NCBI RefSeq assembly: GCF_003002815.1
Contig: NZ_PVTF01000001.1
Span: forward strand, 868,001-932,000
Direction of reading: 5' to 3'
Source: Umezawaea tangerina
Lineage (GTDB): Bacteria > Actinomycetota > Actinomycetes > Mycobacteriales > Pseudonocardiaceae
DNA: 64,000 nucleotides
Positions 17,723 to 26,863 of the stretch are shown piece after piece. Every line of letters starts with the position of its first letter. Within the stretch, counting starts at the first letter, position 1. The notes beneath the pieces were generated by a model. It ran no database searches. It was not told the origin of the DNA and saw nothing but the letters and a program-made list of their open reading frames with translations. The position numbers were made by a program, and so were the translations under genes.

Positions 17723-18607
17723 CTAGCCCTTCGTGGAACCGAGGGTCAGGCCCCCGACGAACTGGCGCTGCAGCGTGAAGAAGACGACGAGGGTCGGCAA
17801 CGCCACCAGCAGCGATCCCGCGGCCACCAGGTTGTTGTCGGTGAAGAACGTCCCCTTGAGGTTCTGCAGCGCCGAGGTGATCGGCATCTTGTCCCCGGTC
17901 TGGATCAGCACCAGTGCCCACAGGAAGTCGTTGTAGATCCAGGTGAACTCCAGCGTCGCCAGCGCGGCCAGCGCGGGCCTGCACAGCGGCAGGATCACCT
18001 GCCAGTACTGCCGGAACACGCTCGCGCCGTCCACGCGGGCGGCCTCGGTCAGCTCGTGCGGGATCGTCTTCATGTAGTTGCTGAGCACGAACGTGCAGAA
18101 CCCGATCTGGAACGCGATGTGGATCATGACGACACCGATCTGGGTGTCGATCAGCGATCCGCTGTCGCTGAGCCACTCGGGCAGCTCGATCAGCCGGTAC
18201 AGCCGCCACAGCGGGGTGACGATGACCTGTTGCGGCAGCAGGTTGCCCGCCGTGAACAGCATCAGCAGCGCGAGGTTGAACTTGAAGCTGAACCGCGCCA
18301 CGCCGAAGGCGACCATCGAGCTGAGCAGCAGCGTCATGAGGACCGCGGGCAGCGTGATGACCAGCGTGTTGAGGTAGTAGTGCGGCAGGTCGCCGGTCGT
18401 CCACGCGTTGCCGAAGTTCTCCAGCGTCAGGCTCTCCGGCAACGAGAAGTACCCGTTGCGGGCGGTGTCGTCGTAGGTGCGCAACGACGCGTAGACCGCC
18501 CACAGCAGCGGGGCCAGCGTCGTCAGGCAGGTGAGCGCGAGGAAGACGTGCAGCACGACCCTGCCGGGTCGCAGCGGAGCCCTGCGTGCAGTCGGTGCGG
18601 TGGTCAC
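17723..18607 (-). CDS. carbohydrate ABC transporter permease, MalG type
   Basis: An inner membrane protein of 294 aa with six TM helices and the EAA loop ELTEAARVDGASVFRQYWQV (the ATPase contact). It pairs with the MalF-type permease upstream; GTG at 18607 overlaps that gene's TGA. No ATPase gene is in the operon; in actinomycetes such importers often share a distant MsiK-type ATPase. The context with GH36 and GH42 enzymes suggests galactoside uptake. Confidence 0.93.
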   Translation of the reverse strand: MTTAPTARRAPLRPGRVVLHVFLALTCLTTLAPLLWAVYASLRTYDDTARNGYFSLPESLTLENFGNAWTTGDLPHYYLNTLVITLPAVLMTLLLSSMVAFGVARFSFKFNLALLMLFTAGNLLPQQVIVTPLWRLYRLIELPEWLSDSGSLIDTQIGVVMIHIAFQIGFCTFVLSNYMKTIPHELTEAARVDGASVFRQYWQVILPLCRPALAALATLEFTWIYNDFLWALVLIQTGDKMPITSALQNLKGTFFTDNNLVAAGSLLVALPTLVVFFTLQRQFVGGLTLGSTKG

Positions 18608-19569
18608 GCGCGGTTCTCCTTGCTGAACACCTGGTACAGGTAGGTGATGATGAAGCCGAGGGAGATGAGCAGCAGGATCACCGCGAGCGCGGAGCCCCAG
18701 CCGATCCGGCTCGACTCGCCGATGATGTTGTCGGTCACCAGCACCGACAGCAGCTCCAGCCCGTTGCGGCCCTTGTTGATGACGTAGACGATGTCGAACG
18801 CGCGCAGCGCCTCGATCACGGTCACCACGAGCACGACGATGTTCACCGGCTTGAGCACCGGGAAGGTGACCTTGGTGAACGTCTGGAAGGAGTTCGCGCC
18901 GTCGAGCGCGGCCGCCTCCTTCAGCGCCGGGTCGACCGACTTCAGGCCGGCCAGGTACAGCAGCATGATGTAGCCGGTGTGCCGCCAGGCCGCCGCGACC
19001 AGCACCGCGTAGATGTTGATCTTCGGGTCGCCCAGCCAGTTGGTCGGGTCGCTGTCGGCGGTGCCCAGCAGGTTGTTCAGCAGACCCTGCTCCGGCTGGT
19101 AGATCAGCTGCCAGATGAAGCCGACCAGCGCGAGCGAGAGCACCATCGGCAGGTACAGCGCGCTCTGGTAGACCGCGCCGAAGCGGAGCTTGCGGTCCAG
19201 CAGCACGGCCAGGAACAGCCCGGCCGTGGTCGGCACGACGAGCAGGAACACCAACCAGATCAGGTTGTGCTGCAACGCGGGCCAGAAGCGCGGGTAGTGG
19301 GTGAAGATGTCGACGTAGTTCTGGACGCCGACCCACTTGATGTCCTCGAACCCGCCGATGCCGTCCCACGAGCTGAACGACAGCGCGACCGACCCCAGCG
19401 ACGGCAGCCACACCAGCAGGACGTGGAACAGGGTCGGGATGCCCAGCATCAGGCCGAGCACCAGCTTGTCGCCGCCGGCCAGCGCGGTGGCCCGTTTGCG
19501 GCGGGCCCGCCCACGAGGAGCCGGGGACTTCGGCTCCTCGTGGACGGTCTTGTCGGTCAACGCGGTCAA
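18604..19569 (-). CDS. carbohydrate ABC transporter permease, MalF type
   Basis: An inner membrane protein of 321 aa with a basic cytosolic N-terminus (RGRARRKRATALAGGDK) and six TM helices. The EAA loop is LKEAAALDGANSFQTFTKVT. The start is TTG at 19569, with GGGGTGA in a fair SD position; a second TTG lies four codons in. It is 4 bp downstream of the binding-protein gene. Confidence 0.92.
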   Translation of the reverse strand: MTALTDKTVHEEPKSPAPRGRARRKRATALAGGDKLVLGLMLGIPTLFHVLLVWLPSLGSVALSFSSWDGIGGFEDIKWVGVQNYVDIFTHYPRFWPALQHNLIWLVFLLVVPTTAGLFLAVLLDRKLRFGAVYQSALYLPMVLSLALVGFIWQLIYQPEQGLLNNLLGTADSDPTNWLGDPKINIYAVLVAAAWRHTGYIMLLYLAGLKSVDPALKEAAALDGANSFQTFTKVTFPVLKPVNIVVLVVTVIEALRAFDIVYVINKGRNGLELLSVLVTDNIIGESSRIGWGSALAVILLLISLGFIITYLYQVFSKENRA

Positions 19570-19573
19570 CTCG

Positions 19574-20875
19574 TCACCCCGTGAAGATCGTCTTGGCCTG
19601 GTCGGCCATGCCCTTGAGCACGGTGTCGATGTCGTCCGGGTTCTGGATGAACGCGTTCAGGCCGTTGGTCGCCGCGTCGCTGGCGAACCGCGGGTCGGTG
19701 TCGCGGTCGAGGAACTGGGTGATGTGCTTGGCGTTCTTGATGACGTCGGCGGCCTTCTTCTGCAGCGCCGTGTAGCCGGAGGTGTCGGCCTTGGTGCTGG
19801 TGGCGATCGACGACGGGTCGGACTTGAGGTACTCCAGCTGCGTCTCGGGCTTCGCCAGGTACTGCAGGAGCTTCTTCGCGCCCTCGGCGTTCTTCGGGTT
19901 CTTGGCCATCATGTAGCCGTCGATGGGCGCCTCGACCGTGTCCTGGCCGAACTCCGGGTTGATCTCGGGGAACGGGAAGAAGTCGAGGTCGTCCTCCTGG
20001 CCCTTGAACTGCTGGCCGACGAACGTGCCGAGCAGGTACATGCCCGACTTGCCCTGCTGGACGCTCTGCGCGGCCTCCTGCCACTCGCGGCCGAGGGCGT
20101 TCTCCTGGTGCAGGGGCAGCAGGCGCTTCCAGGTGTCGAACACGTCGCGCACCTTCTTGCCCTGCCAGTCCTCCTTGCCCGCCATCAGGTCGACGTGGAA
20201 CTGGTAGCCGTTGGTGCGGAAGTTCAGCTGGTCGAACGTGCCCATGCCCGGCCAGCCCTGCTTCTGGGCGAAGGCGATCGGGGTGAGGCCGTCGGCCTTC
20301 ATCTTCGTGGCCAGCGCCACGAACTCGTCGAGCGTCTTGGGGACCGCGTAACCGCGCTGCGTCCACACGCTCTTGAGGTAGAACACGCCCCACGGGTACT
20401 GGGTGAACGGCACCAGGTACTGCTTGCCGTCCTTGGCGGTCGCCGCCTCCTTGAGCGCGGGCGCGTAGTTGTCGCCGAGTCCGCTCCAGAGCTCGGTCAG
20501 GTCGCCGGTCAGGCCCTTCTCGGCGAAGAAGCGCATCCGGTAGCCGGCGAACCAGGCGAGCACGTCGTCGGGCTTGCCCTGGAGGTAGTTGTTGATCTGC
20601 TCCTGGTACTGCTCGTGCTGCTTGGTGTTGATCGAGACCTTCAGGGCGTCGCTGTCGAAGCCCTTGAGGGCCGCGGTGATCGCGTCCTTCGGGACCTGGT
20701 CGGACAGGTTGTTGCCGAAGGTGACCGTGCCGTTCGAGGAGCCCGAGTCGGACCCGCCGCAGGCGGCCAGCCCCGGCACGGCGGCGATGCCGGCCGTCAT
20801 GAGCAGTCCACGGAGCACGGCCCTGCGGCCGAGGAGGGGGTTCGTGGACTGTGAACTGGGCGTGTACCGGACCAT
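19574..20875 (-). CDS. sugar ABC transporter substrate-binding lipoprotein
   Basis: A protein of 433 aa. The N-terminus carries a twin-arginine region (GRRAVLRGLL) and a lipobox GLAACGGS, so it is probably a Tat- or Sec-exported lipoprotein. The rest is a cluster B (MalE-like) two-lobe binding protein that delivers sugar to the two permeases. ATG at 20875 has AGGAG 6 nt upstream. It is the first gene of the operon, controlled by the palindromes at 20991-21040. Confidence 0.92.
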   Translation of the reverse strand: MVRYTPSSQSTNPLLGRRAVLRGLLMTAGIAAVPGLAACGGSDSGSSNGTVTFGNNLSDQVPKDAITAALKGFDSDALKVSINTKQHEQYQEQINNYLQGKPDDVLAWFAGYRMRFFAEKGLTGDLTELWSGLGDNYAPALKEAATAKDGKQYLVPFTQYPWGVFYLKSVWTQRGYAVPKTLDEFVALATKMKADGLTPIAFAQKQGWPGMGTFDQLNFRTNGYQFHVDLMAGKEDWQGKKVRDVFDTWKRLLPLHQENALGREWQEAAQSVQQGKSGMYLLGTFVGQQFKGQEDDLDFFPFPEINPEFGQDTVEAPIDGYMMAKNPKNAEGAKKLLQYLAKPETQLEYLKSDPSSIATSTKADTSGYTALQKKAADVIKNAKHITQFLDRDTDPRFASDAATNGLNAFIQNPDDIDTVLKGMADQAKTIFTG

Positions 20876-20990
20876 CGTTGCTCCTGAGGACACTCGACCA
20901 AACCAACTGAACACGGAGTCAAACAAAGTAGCGCATAATGTTGCGTCCACCACACGTGCTGTCAAGGCCCGTTACAAAGCCGTTAACCCA

Positions 20991-21040
20991 GTACAACGTT
21001 GTAAAAATCGGCCGCCTACCTGGTACAACGTTGTAAAAAT
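20991..21040. promoter_or_regulatory. paired palindromic operators in the divergent sugar promoter
   Basis: The 18-nt unit GTACAACGTTGTAAAAAT occurs twice (20991-21008 and 21023-21040). Each copy contains the perfect 12-bp palindrome TACAACGTTGTA. The copies are 32 bp apart, about three helical turns, in the 272-bp gap between the ABC operon and the GH42 gene. They resemble operators of a LacI-type repressor, which could bind both and control both directions. A half-like GTTACAAAGCCGTTAAC lies just upstream. Confidence 0.75.
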
Positions 21041-21147
21041 GGCCAAAGTAGATCTTCGGGGCCGGTCACGAGGTCCAACAGACCCAAACGGGCGATCTTG
21101 TTGGACTGTGTTGACGTTGCGGGTGGGTTTCAGACACCCTTGCGGCC

Positions 21148-23145
21148 ATGACGAGTTGGCCCTCAGGTGTGCGCGGCCTCGCTTGGGGCGCGGACTACAA
21201 CCCGGAGCAGTGGCCCGAGCACGTGTGGGCCGAGGACGTGGAGCTGATGCGGCGGGCCGGGGTGAACCTCGTCAGCGTCGGCATCTTCTCCTGGGCGCTG
21301 CTGGAGAGGGCCGACGGCGAGTACGACTTCGGCTGGCTCGACCGGGCCCTCGACCTGCTGCACGAGGGCGGGATCCGGGTCGACCTGGCGACCGCCACCG
21401 CGTCGCCGCCGCCGTGGCTCACCACCGCCCACCCCGAGATGCTGCCCCAGCGGGCCGACGGCACCCGGTACTCGCACGGCTCGCGGCAGGAGTACTGCCC
21501 GAGCTCGCCGGTGTACCGCGCGAAGGCCGTCGCGCTGGCGACCGCGCTCGCCGAGCGCTACCGCGACCACCCCGCGCTGGCGGCGTGGCACGTCGGCAAC
21601 GAGTACGGCTGCCACGTCGCCCGCTGCTACTGCGACCGGTGCGCGGAGGCGTTCCGCGAGTGGCTGCGCCGACGGCACGGCGACCTCGACGCGCTGAACG
21701 AGGCGTGGGCGACGGCGTTCTGGAGCCAGCACTACACGGCGTGGGACCAGATCCTGCCGCCCCGGCTCACCCCGACCTTCGGCAACCCCGGCCACCTGCT
21801 GGACTTCGACCGGTTCTGCTCGGACGCGCTGCTGGAGCTGTACAAGGCCGAGCGCGACGTCCTGCACGCGACGACGCCCGGTGTCCCGGTCACCACGAAC
21901 TTCATGGTGGGCTGGACGTTCGACGCCCTCGACTACTGGGCGTGGGCGGCCGAGGTCGACTTCGTGTCCAACGACCACTACACCCGGTCGGAGAGCGCGG
22001 AGCGGCACGTCGAGCTGGCCATGGCCGCGGACCTGACCCGCGGGCTCGCGGGCGGGCGGCCGTGGCTGCTGATGGAGCACTCCACGTCCGCGGTGAACTG
22101 GCAGCCGCGCAACATCGCCAAGCTGCCCGGCGAGATGCGCCGCCACTCGTTCGCGCACACCGCCCGCGGCGCCGACGGCACGCTGTTCTTCCAGTGGCGC
22201 CAGTCCAGGGCGGGTGCCGAGCGCTACCACTCCGCGATGGTCCCGCACGCCGGTGTCGAGACCAAGGTGTACCGCGAGGTGTGCGAGGTCGGCGCCGAGT
22301 ACGCGAAGCTGACCGAGCTGCTGGGGTCCACTGTGGACGCCTCCGTCGCGATCGTCTACGACTGGCAGTCCCGCTGGCTCTCCGGCCAGGAGGCCCATCC
22401 CACGCAGGACTTCTCCTACCAGGACACCGTGTTCGCGCTCTACCGGCAGCTCTGGGCCGCCGGTGTGACGGTCGACTTCGTGCCGCCCTCGGGTGACCTC
22501 TCGCCCTACCGGCTCGCCGTCGTGCCCGCCCTGTACTCGGTGACCGACGCCGACGCCGCCCGGCTCGCCGAGTACGTCGACGGCGGCGGGCACGTGCTCG
22601 TCACGTACATGTCCGGCCTCACCGACGAGCGCGGCCACGTGCGGCTCGGCGGGTACCCCGGCGCGTTCCGCGACCTGCTCGGCGTGTGGACCGAGGAGTT
22701 CTTCCCGCTTCGGGAGGACGAAGTCGTCCGGCTCGACGACGGCGGGGTCGCCGCCGTCTGGACCGAGCTGCTGCACACCAGGGGAGCGGAGGTCGTGTCG
22801 GCCTACGCGGACGGCCCGCTGCCCGGCGTCCCCGCGGTGACCCGCAACCGGCACGGCGCGGGCACCGCCTGGTACCTCGCCTGCGGCCTGGGCGATGACG
22901 GGCTGCGACGGCTCGTGGACGCGGCGCTGGAGGACGCGGGCGTGCCCGCCCGACCCGGCCTGGAGATCGTTCGCCGACGCGGTACGCGCGACGGCGACGC
23001 CGTATCGTGGCTGGTCGCGGTCAACCACGAGGCGCACGACGTCGCACTGCCCGCGACCGGGGTCGAACTGCTGTCCGGCAGCCGGGTCGACTCCTCGCTG
23101 GTGGTGCCCGCCGGGGCGGTCGTCGTGCTGAGGGAAGAGGTGTGA
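21148..23145 (+). CDS. GH42 beta-galactosidase
   Basis: A protein of 665 aa with no signal peptide, so intracellular. Domain A is a TIM barrel starting GLAWGADYNPEQWPEHVW; the acid/base Glu is in AAWHVGNEYGCH, and the nucleophile Glu is in WLLMEHSTSAVNW. The Cys-rich HVARCYCDRCAEAF matches the zinc site of this family. The trimerisation and beta domains follow. It hydrolyses beta-galactosides that enter through the divergent ABC system. The deoR and galT genes follow in the same operon. Confidence 0.95.
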   Translation: MTSWPSGVRGLAWGADYNPEQWPEHVWAEDVELMRRAGVNLVSVGIFSWALLERADGEYDFGWLDRALDLLHEGGIRVDLATATASPPPWLTTAHPEMLPQRADGTRYSHGSRQEYCPSSPVYRAKAVALATALAERYRDHPALAAWHVGNEYGCHVARCYCDRCAEAFREWLRRRHGDLDALNEAWATAFWSQHYTAWDQILPPRLTPTFGNPGHLLDFDRFCSDALLELYKAERDVLHATTPGVPVTTNFMVGWTFDALDYWAWAAEVDFVSNDHYTRSESAERHVELAMAADLTRGLAGGRPWLLMEHSTSAVNWQPRNIAKLPGEMRRHSFAHTARGADGTLFFQWRQSRAGAERYHSAMVPHAGVETKVYREVCEVGAEYAKLTELLGSTVDASVAIVYDWQSRWLSGQEAHPTQDFSYQDTVFALYRQLWAAGVTVDFVPPSGDLSPYRLAVVPALYSVTDADAARLAEYVDGGGHVLVTYMSGLTDERGHVRLGGYPGAFRDLLGVWTEEFFPLREDEVVRLDDGGVAAVWTELLHTRGAEVVSAYADGPLPGVPAVTRNRHGAGTAWYLACGLGDDGLRRLVDAALEDAGVPARPGLEIVRRRGTRDGDAVSWLVAVNHEAHDVALPATGVELLSGSRVDSSLVVPAGAVVVLREEV

Positions 23146-23146
23146 A

Positions 23147-23944
23147 GTGCTGGCTCGGCAACGACAAGCGGTGATCCTCGAGGAGATCCGCCGGACCGGC
23201 GCGGTCCGGGTGAGCGACCTGGTCGTGCGCCTGGGCGTCTCGGACATGACCATCCGCCGCGACCTGGACGTGCTGGCCGCGCGGGGCGTGATCGAGAAGG
23301 TGTACGGCGGGGCGACCTCCGTGGTCGGCCGCAGCACCGACGAGCCGGGGTTCGAGGCCAAGTCGGTGCGGCAGCTCCCCGAGAAGGAGGCCATCGCGAG
23401 GCAGGCCGCCGCCCTGGTGCGGCCGGGTACCGCGATCGGCCTGTCCGCGGGCACCACGACGTGGACGCTGGCCAGGTTCCTGGAGGACATCCCGGACCTC
23501 ACCGTCGTGACGAACTCCATCCGCGTCGCCGACGTGCTCCAGCAGGGCGGGCGCACCGACCGCACGGTCGTGCTCACCGGCGGCGTGCGCACCCCGTCGG
23601 ACGCGCTGGTCGGGCCGGTCGCCGTGCAGGCGCTGCGGTCGCTGCACCTGGACGTGGTGTTCCTCGGCGTGCACGGCATGGCCGAGCGCTCCGGCTTCAC
23701 CACCCCCAACCTCAACGAGAGCGAGACCGACCGCGCGCTGGTGGACGCGGCGGGCCGGGTCGTGGTGGTCGCCGACCACACCAAGTGGGGGACGGTCGGC
23801 ATCTCCACCATCGCGGATCTCGACGAAGCGGATGTGCTGGTCACCGACGAGGGCCTGGCGGACGACGTCAAGGCGGTCCTGGTCGAGCAGGTCGGGGAAC
23901 TCGTGCTCTCGCACGTGCCCGGAAGGGGAGAGGAACTCGCGTGA
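23147..23944 (+). CDS. DeoR/GlpR-family transcriptional regulator
   Basis: A protein of 265 aa. The N-terminal DeoR helix-turn-helix includes VSDLVVRLGVSDMTIRRDLD (about 23-42), and the C-terminal sugar-phosphate sensing domain contains GLSAGTTTWTLA and VADHTKWG. It likely represses the galactoside genes and is released by a phosphosugar. GTG at 23147 is one base after the GH42 stop. Its stop overlaps the galT start. Confidence 0.92.
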   Translation: MLARQRQAVILEEIRRTGAVRVSDLVVRLGVSDMTIRRDLDVLAARGVIEKVYGGATSVVGRSTDEPGFEAKSVRQLPEKEAIARQAAALVRPGTAIGLSAGTTTWTLARFLEDIPDLTVVTNSIRVADVLQQGGRTDRTVVLTGGVRTPSDALVGPVAVQALRSLHLDVVFLGVHGMAERSGFTTPNLNESETDRALVDAAGRVVVVADHTKWGTVGISTIADLDEADVLVTDEGLADDVKAVLVEQVGELVLSHVPGRGEELA

Positions 23945-25038
23945 AGGAAGCGTCGGAGTTGCGGCGGACCGCGGCGAAGCTGGCGGACGGTCGGGAGATC
24001 ATCTACTTCGACGACACCCCGGACGCGCCCCCGCGCACGGCGGTCGACACCAGGGACCTGCCCGCGTCGCAGCCCCACTCGGAGGTCCGCCGCGACCCGC
24101 TGACCGGCGAGCGGGTCGCGATGGCCGCGCACCGCCAGACCCGCACCTACAAGCCGCCCGCCGACCTGTGCCCGCTGTGCCCCACGTCGCCGGGCAAGCC
24201 GACCGAGATCCCCGAGTCGAGCTACGACGTCGCCGTGTTCGAGAACCGCTTCCCCTCGTTCGCCGAGGACGTGCCGGAGGTCCCGTCCACTGTGGACGGC
24301 ATGGACATGGTCGCCCGCGCGGCCGGGCGCGGGCGCTGCGAGGTGGTCTGCTTCACCTCCGACCACAACACGTCGTTCGGGCAGCTGACCCCGCACCGGG
24401 TGCGCACCGTCGTCGACGTGTGGGCCGACCGGACCGAGGCGTTCGGCCGGATTCCCGGTGTGGCGCAGGTGTTCCCGTTCGAGAACCGCGGCGAGGAGAT
24501 CGGTGTCACGCTGCACCACCCGCACGGCCAGATCTACGGGTACCCCTTCGTCACGCCCAAGACGGAGCGGATGCTGTCGGTGGCGGGCGAGTACTTCGCC
24601 GAGCACGGCAGGCACGTGATGGGCGACGTGCTGGCGGCCGAACGCGCCGTGGGCACCCGGATCGTCGCCGAGGGCGAGCACTGGACGGCGTTCGTGCCCG
24701 CCGCGGCCCGCTGGCCCGTCGAGGTGCACGTGGTGCCGCACCGGCAGGTGCCGGACCTGCCCGCGCTGACCGACGCCGAGCGCGACGACTTCGCCGACCT
24801 CTACCTGCGCGTCCTGCACCTCATGGACGCCCTGTACGACCGGCAGCTGCCCTACATCGCCGCGTGGCACCAGGCGCCCGTGCGCACCGGCCGCGACCTC
24901 GCGTGGCTGCACCTGGAGGTGTTCTCCGTGCTGCGCACCAAGGACAAGCTCAAGTACCTGGCGGGGTCGGAGTCGGGCATGGGCGTGTGGATCAACGACG
25001 TCACGCCGGAGCAGATCGCCGAGCGGCTGCGCGGGTGA
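23941..25038 (+). CDS. galT: galactose-1-phosphate uridylyltransferase
   Basis: A protein of 365 aa. GalT swaps UMP between UDP-glucose and galactose-1-phosphate in the Leloir pathway. The active-site triad is in LHHPHGQIYGYPF, where the middle His carries UMP. Zinc ligands are probable in LCPLCPTSPGKPTEIP. The last 80 or so residues contain the second HIT half (EVHVVPHRQV). Start GTG overlaps the deoR stop. galK and galE are not in the window. Confidence 0.94.
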   Translation: MKEASELRRTAAKLADGREIIYFDDTPDAPPRTAVDTRDLPASQPHSEVRRDPLTGERVAMAAHRQTRTYKPPADLCPLCPTSPGKPTEIPESSYDVAVFENRFPSFAEDVPEVPSTVDGMDMVARAAGRGRCEVVCFTSDHNTSFGQLTPHRVRTVVDVWADRTEAFGRIPGVAQVFPFENRGEEIGVTLHHPHGQIYGYPFVTPKTERMLSVAGEYFAEHGRHVMGDVLAAERAVGTRIVAEGEHWTAFVPAAARWPVEVHVVPHRQVPDLPALTDAERDDFADLYLRVLHLMDALYDRQLPYIAAWHQAPVRTGRDLAWLHLEVFSVLRTKDKLKYLAGSESGMGVWINDVTPEQIAERLRG

Positions 25039-25127
25039 ACGGGTTCTCGCGTTCGCCGCAACGGTGTGCGCAGGCCTTGGGTTTCGGGCCTGGAATTACT
25101 CACACCTGATGCCCAGCTGCGTTTAAG

Positions 25128-25143
25128 GGTTCTCTCAGGCGGG
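25128..25143 (+). promoter_or_regulatory. TCTCAGG motif before the PepD-like gene
   Basis: GGGTTCTCTCAGGCGG, 12 bp upstream of the protease ATG, shares TTCTCAGGCG/CTCTCAGG with the repeat before the MprA-like regulator at 14241-14260. Only one good unit is seen, so the assignment is weak. Confidence 0.35.
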
Positions 25144-25154
25144 CACCGCACAGT

Positions 25155-26711
25155 ATGGGCATGACCGAGAACAACCACGGTGCCGCAGAGGACAAGCCTC
25201 AGCCCGAGGCGCCGCAGCCGCCGCAGCAGACCCCCACTGCCGTGCCGAGCTCGCCGCCCAGCCCGTGGGCCGCCAACGCTCCTGCCACCCCTCGGCAGGA
25301 CGCGTGGCAGGCGTCCTCAGGTCATGCCGTCCCCGGTTTCCAGCAGCAGGGTGCTGGACAGCCGGACCCCGGCCAGCCAGGCGCTTTGCAGGGGGCGCCT
25401 GGCCAGCCGGGGACACCTACCCCAGAGCACGGCATCCCAGAACACGGCATCTCGGCGCACGGCATCCCGGAGCACAGCATCTCAGGGCACGGCAACCAGG
25501 GGCTCGGCACCCCGGCGCACGGCACCCCCGAGCACGGGACCACCGCGTTCGGCGTGCCGCAGCCCGGTGCGCAGGCGCCGACCGGGCCGTACTACGCCCA
25601 GCCGGGTGCCGCCTACCCGTACGCGCCGCCGCCGCAGCGGAAGGCGGGCCGCGGCAAGGTGGTCGCCGGTGTCGCGGCGCTGGTCCTCGCGGTCGGCGCG
25701 CTGTCCGGTGGCATCGGCGGGTACATCGGCTACCAGGCCGCCGTCGACTCGCGGCCGGTCACCAACGCGCTCAACGCGCCGAAGCCCGCCCAGCAGAGCA
25801 GCAACGCCCCGGCGGGGTCCATCGAGAGCGTCGCGCAGAGCGTGCTGCCGTCGGTGGTCAAGCTGCAGCTCTCCGGCGGTGAGGGCTCCGGCATCGTGAT
25901 CAGCTCGGACGGCCAGATCCTCACGAACAACCACGTCGTCGAGGGCGCCGCCGCCGGTGGGCAGATCCAGATCGTGTTCCAGGACGGCAAGACCACGACC
26001 GCCACGATCATGGGCCGCGACCCGTCGTCGGACCTGGCCGTGGTGAAGGCCGCGAACGTGAGCGGTCTGACCGTGGCGGAGCTGGGCAGCTCCGGTGACC
26101 TGAAGGTGGGCCAGCAGGTCGTGGCCGTCGGGTCGCCGTTCGACCTCCAGGGCACCGTGACCTCCGGCATCGTCAGCTCGCTCAACCGCCCGGTCCGGGC
26201 CGGTGGCGAGTCGGGCACCCAGGCCTCGGTGATGGACGCGATCCAGACCGACGCGGCGATCAACCCCGGCAACTCCGGCGGTCCGCTGGTGAACATGCAG
26301 GGCCAGGTCGTCGGCATCAACTCCGCCATCTACAGCCCCAACTCCACCTCGCAGTCGCAGGGCGGCTCGGTCGGCATCGGCTTCGCCATCCCGATCGACC
26401 AGGCCCGGCGCACCGCCAAGGAGATCAGCGACAGCGGCAAGGCCACCCAGACCGTGCTCGGCGTCTCGGTGAAGGACGGCGAGAAGGGCGGCGCGCTGGT
26501 CAGCGAGGTCACCGCGGGCGGTGCGGCCGAGAAGGCGGGCATCAAGTCCGGCGACGTGATCACCAAGTTCGACGACCGCAAGATCGACACCTCCGACGCG
26601 CTGGTCGCGGCGGTCCGGTCCAAGGCCCCCAACGACAAGGTCAAGCTCACGATCGGCGAGAGCCAGACGGTCGAGGTCACCCTCGGCAGCCAGGTCGTGG
26701 AGACGAAGTAG
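25155..26711 (+). CDS. membrane-anchored HtrA/PepD-like serine protease with PDZ domain
   Basis: A protein of 518 aa. Residues 1-160 or so are cytosolic, Pro/Gln rich, with an imperfect repeat of PEHGI, SAHGI, PEHSI, SGHG and so on. One TM helix follows (VVAGVAALVLAVGALSGGIG). The trypsin domain has the triad His in TNNHVVEGA, Asp in DPSSDLAVVK and Ser in NPGNSGGPLVN. A PDZ domain ends the protein. It probably degrades damaged envelope proteins; in mycobacteria pepD is under MprAB control. Starts ATG 25155 and 25161 are equivalent. Confidence 0.93.
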   Translation: MGMTENNHGAAEDKPQPEAPQPPQQTPTAVPSSPPSPWAANAPATPRQDAWQASSGHAVPGFQQQGAGQPDPGQPGALQGAPGQPGTPTPEHGIPEHGISAHGIPEHSISGHGNQGLGTPAHGTPEHGTTAFGVPQPGAQAPTGPYYAQPGAAYPYAPPPQRKAGRGKVVAGVAALVLAVGALSGGIGGYIGYQAAVDSRPVTNALNAPKPAQQSSNAPAGSIESVAQSVLPSVVKLQLSGGEGSGIVISSDGQILTNNHVVEGAAAGGQIQIVFQDGKTTTATIMGRDPSSDLAVVKAANVSGLTVAELGSSGDLKVGQQVVAVGSPFDLQGTVTSGIVSSLNRPVRAGGESGTQASVMDAIQTDAAINPGNSGGPLVNMQGQVVGINSAIYSPNSTSQSQGGSVGIGFAIPIDQARRTAKEISDSGKATQTVLGVSVKDGEKGGALVSEVTAGGAAEKAGIKSGDVITKFDDRKIDTSDALVAAVRSKAPNDKVKLTIGESQTVEVTLGSQVVETK

Positions 26712-26814
26712 GTCCCGAAGACCCCGGCGCGATCGCCCCCCGCGCCGGTCGGGTTCCCGGCGCGGGAACATCGACGCAGGGAGAGCGCAGCTTCCCGGCG
26801 ACAGGAACCCACCA

Positions 26815-26863
26815 CCCCGGCCGCGTCCGACAGGATCCCTCACCTGTCACGACGCGGCCGGGG
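26815..26863. terminator. strong hairpin terminator shared by convergent genes
   Basis: A 13-bp stem, CCCCGGCCGCGTC with GACGCGGCCGGGG, plus an inner ACAGG/CCTGT stem, spans the stop codon of the minus-strand gene at 26847. It lies 104 bp after the protease stop and should block read-through in both directions. Confidence 0.75.

Noticed and set aside
21163-24912. 1249-codon minus-strand open frame across GH42, DeoR and GalT
   Set aside because: Antisense to three well-supported genes; composition is typical of a GC shadow.
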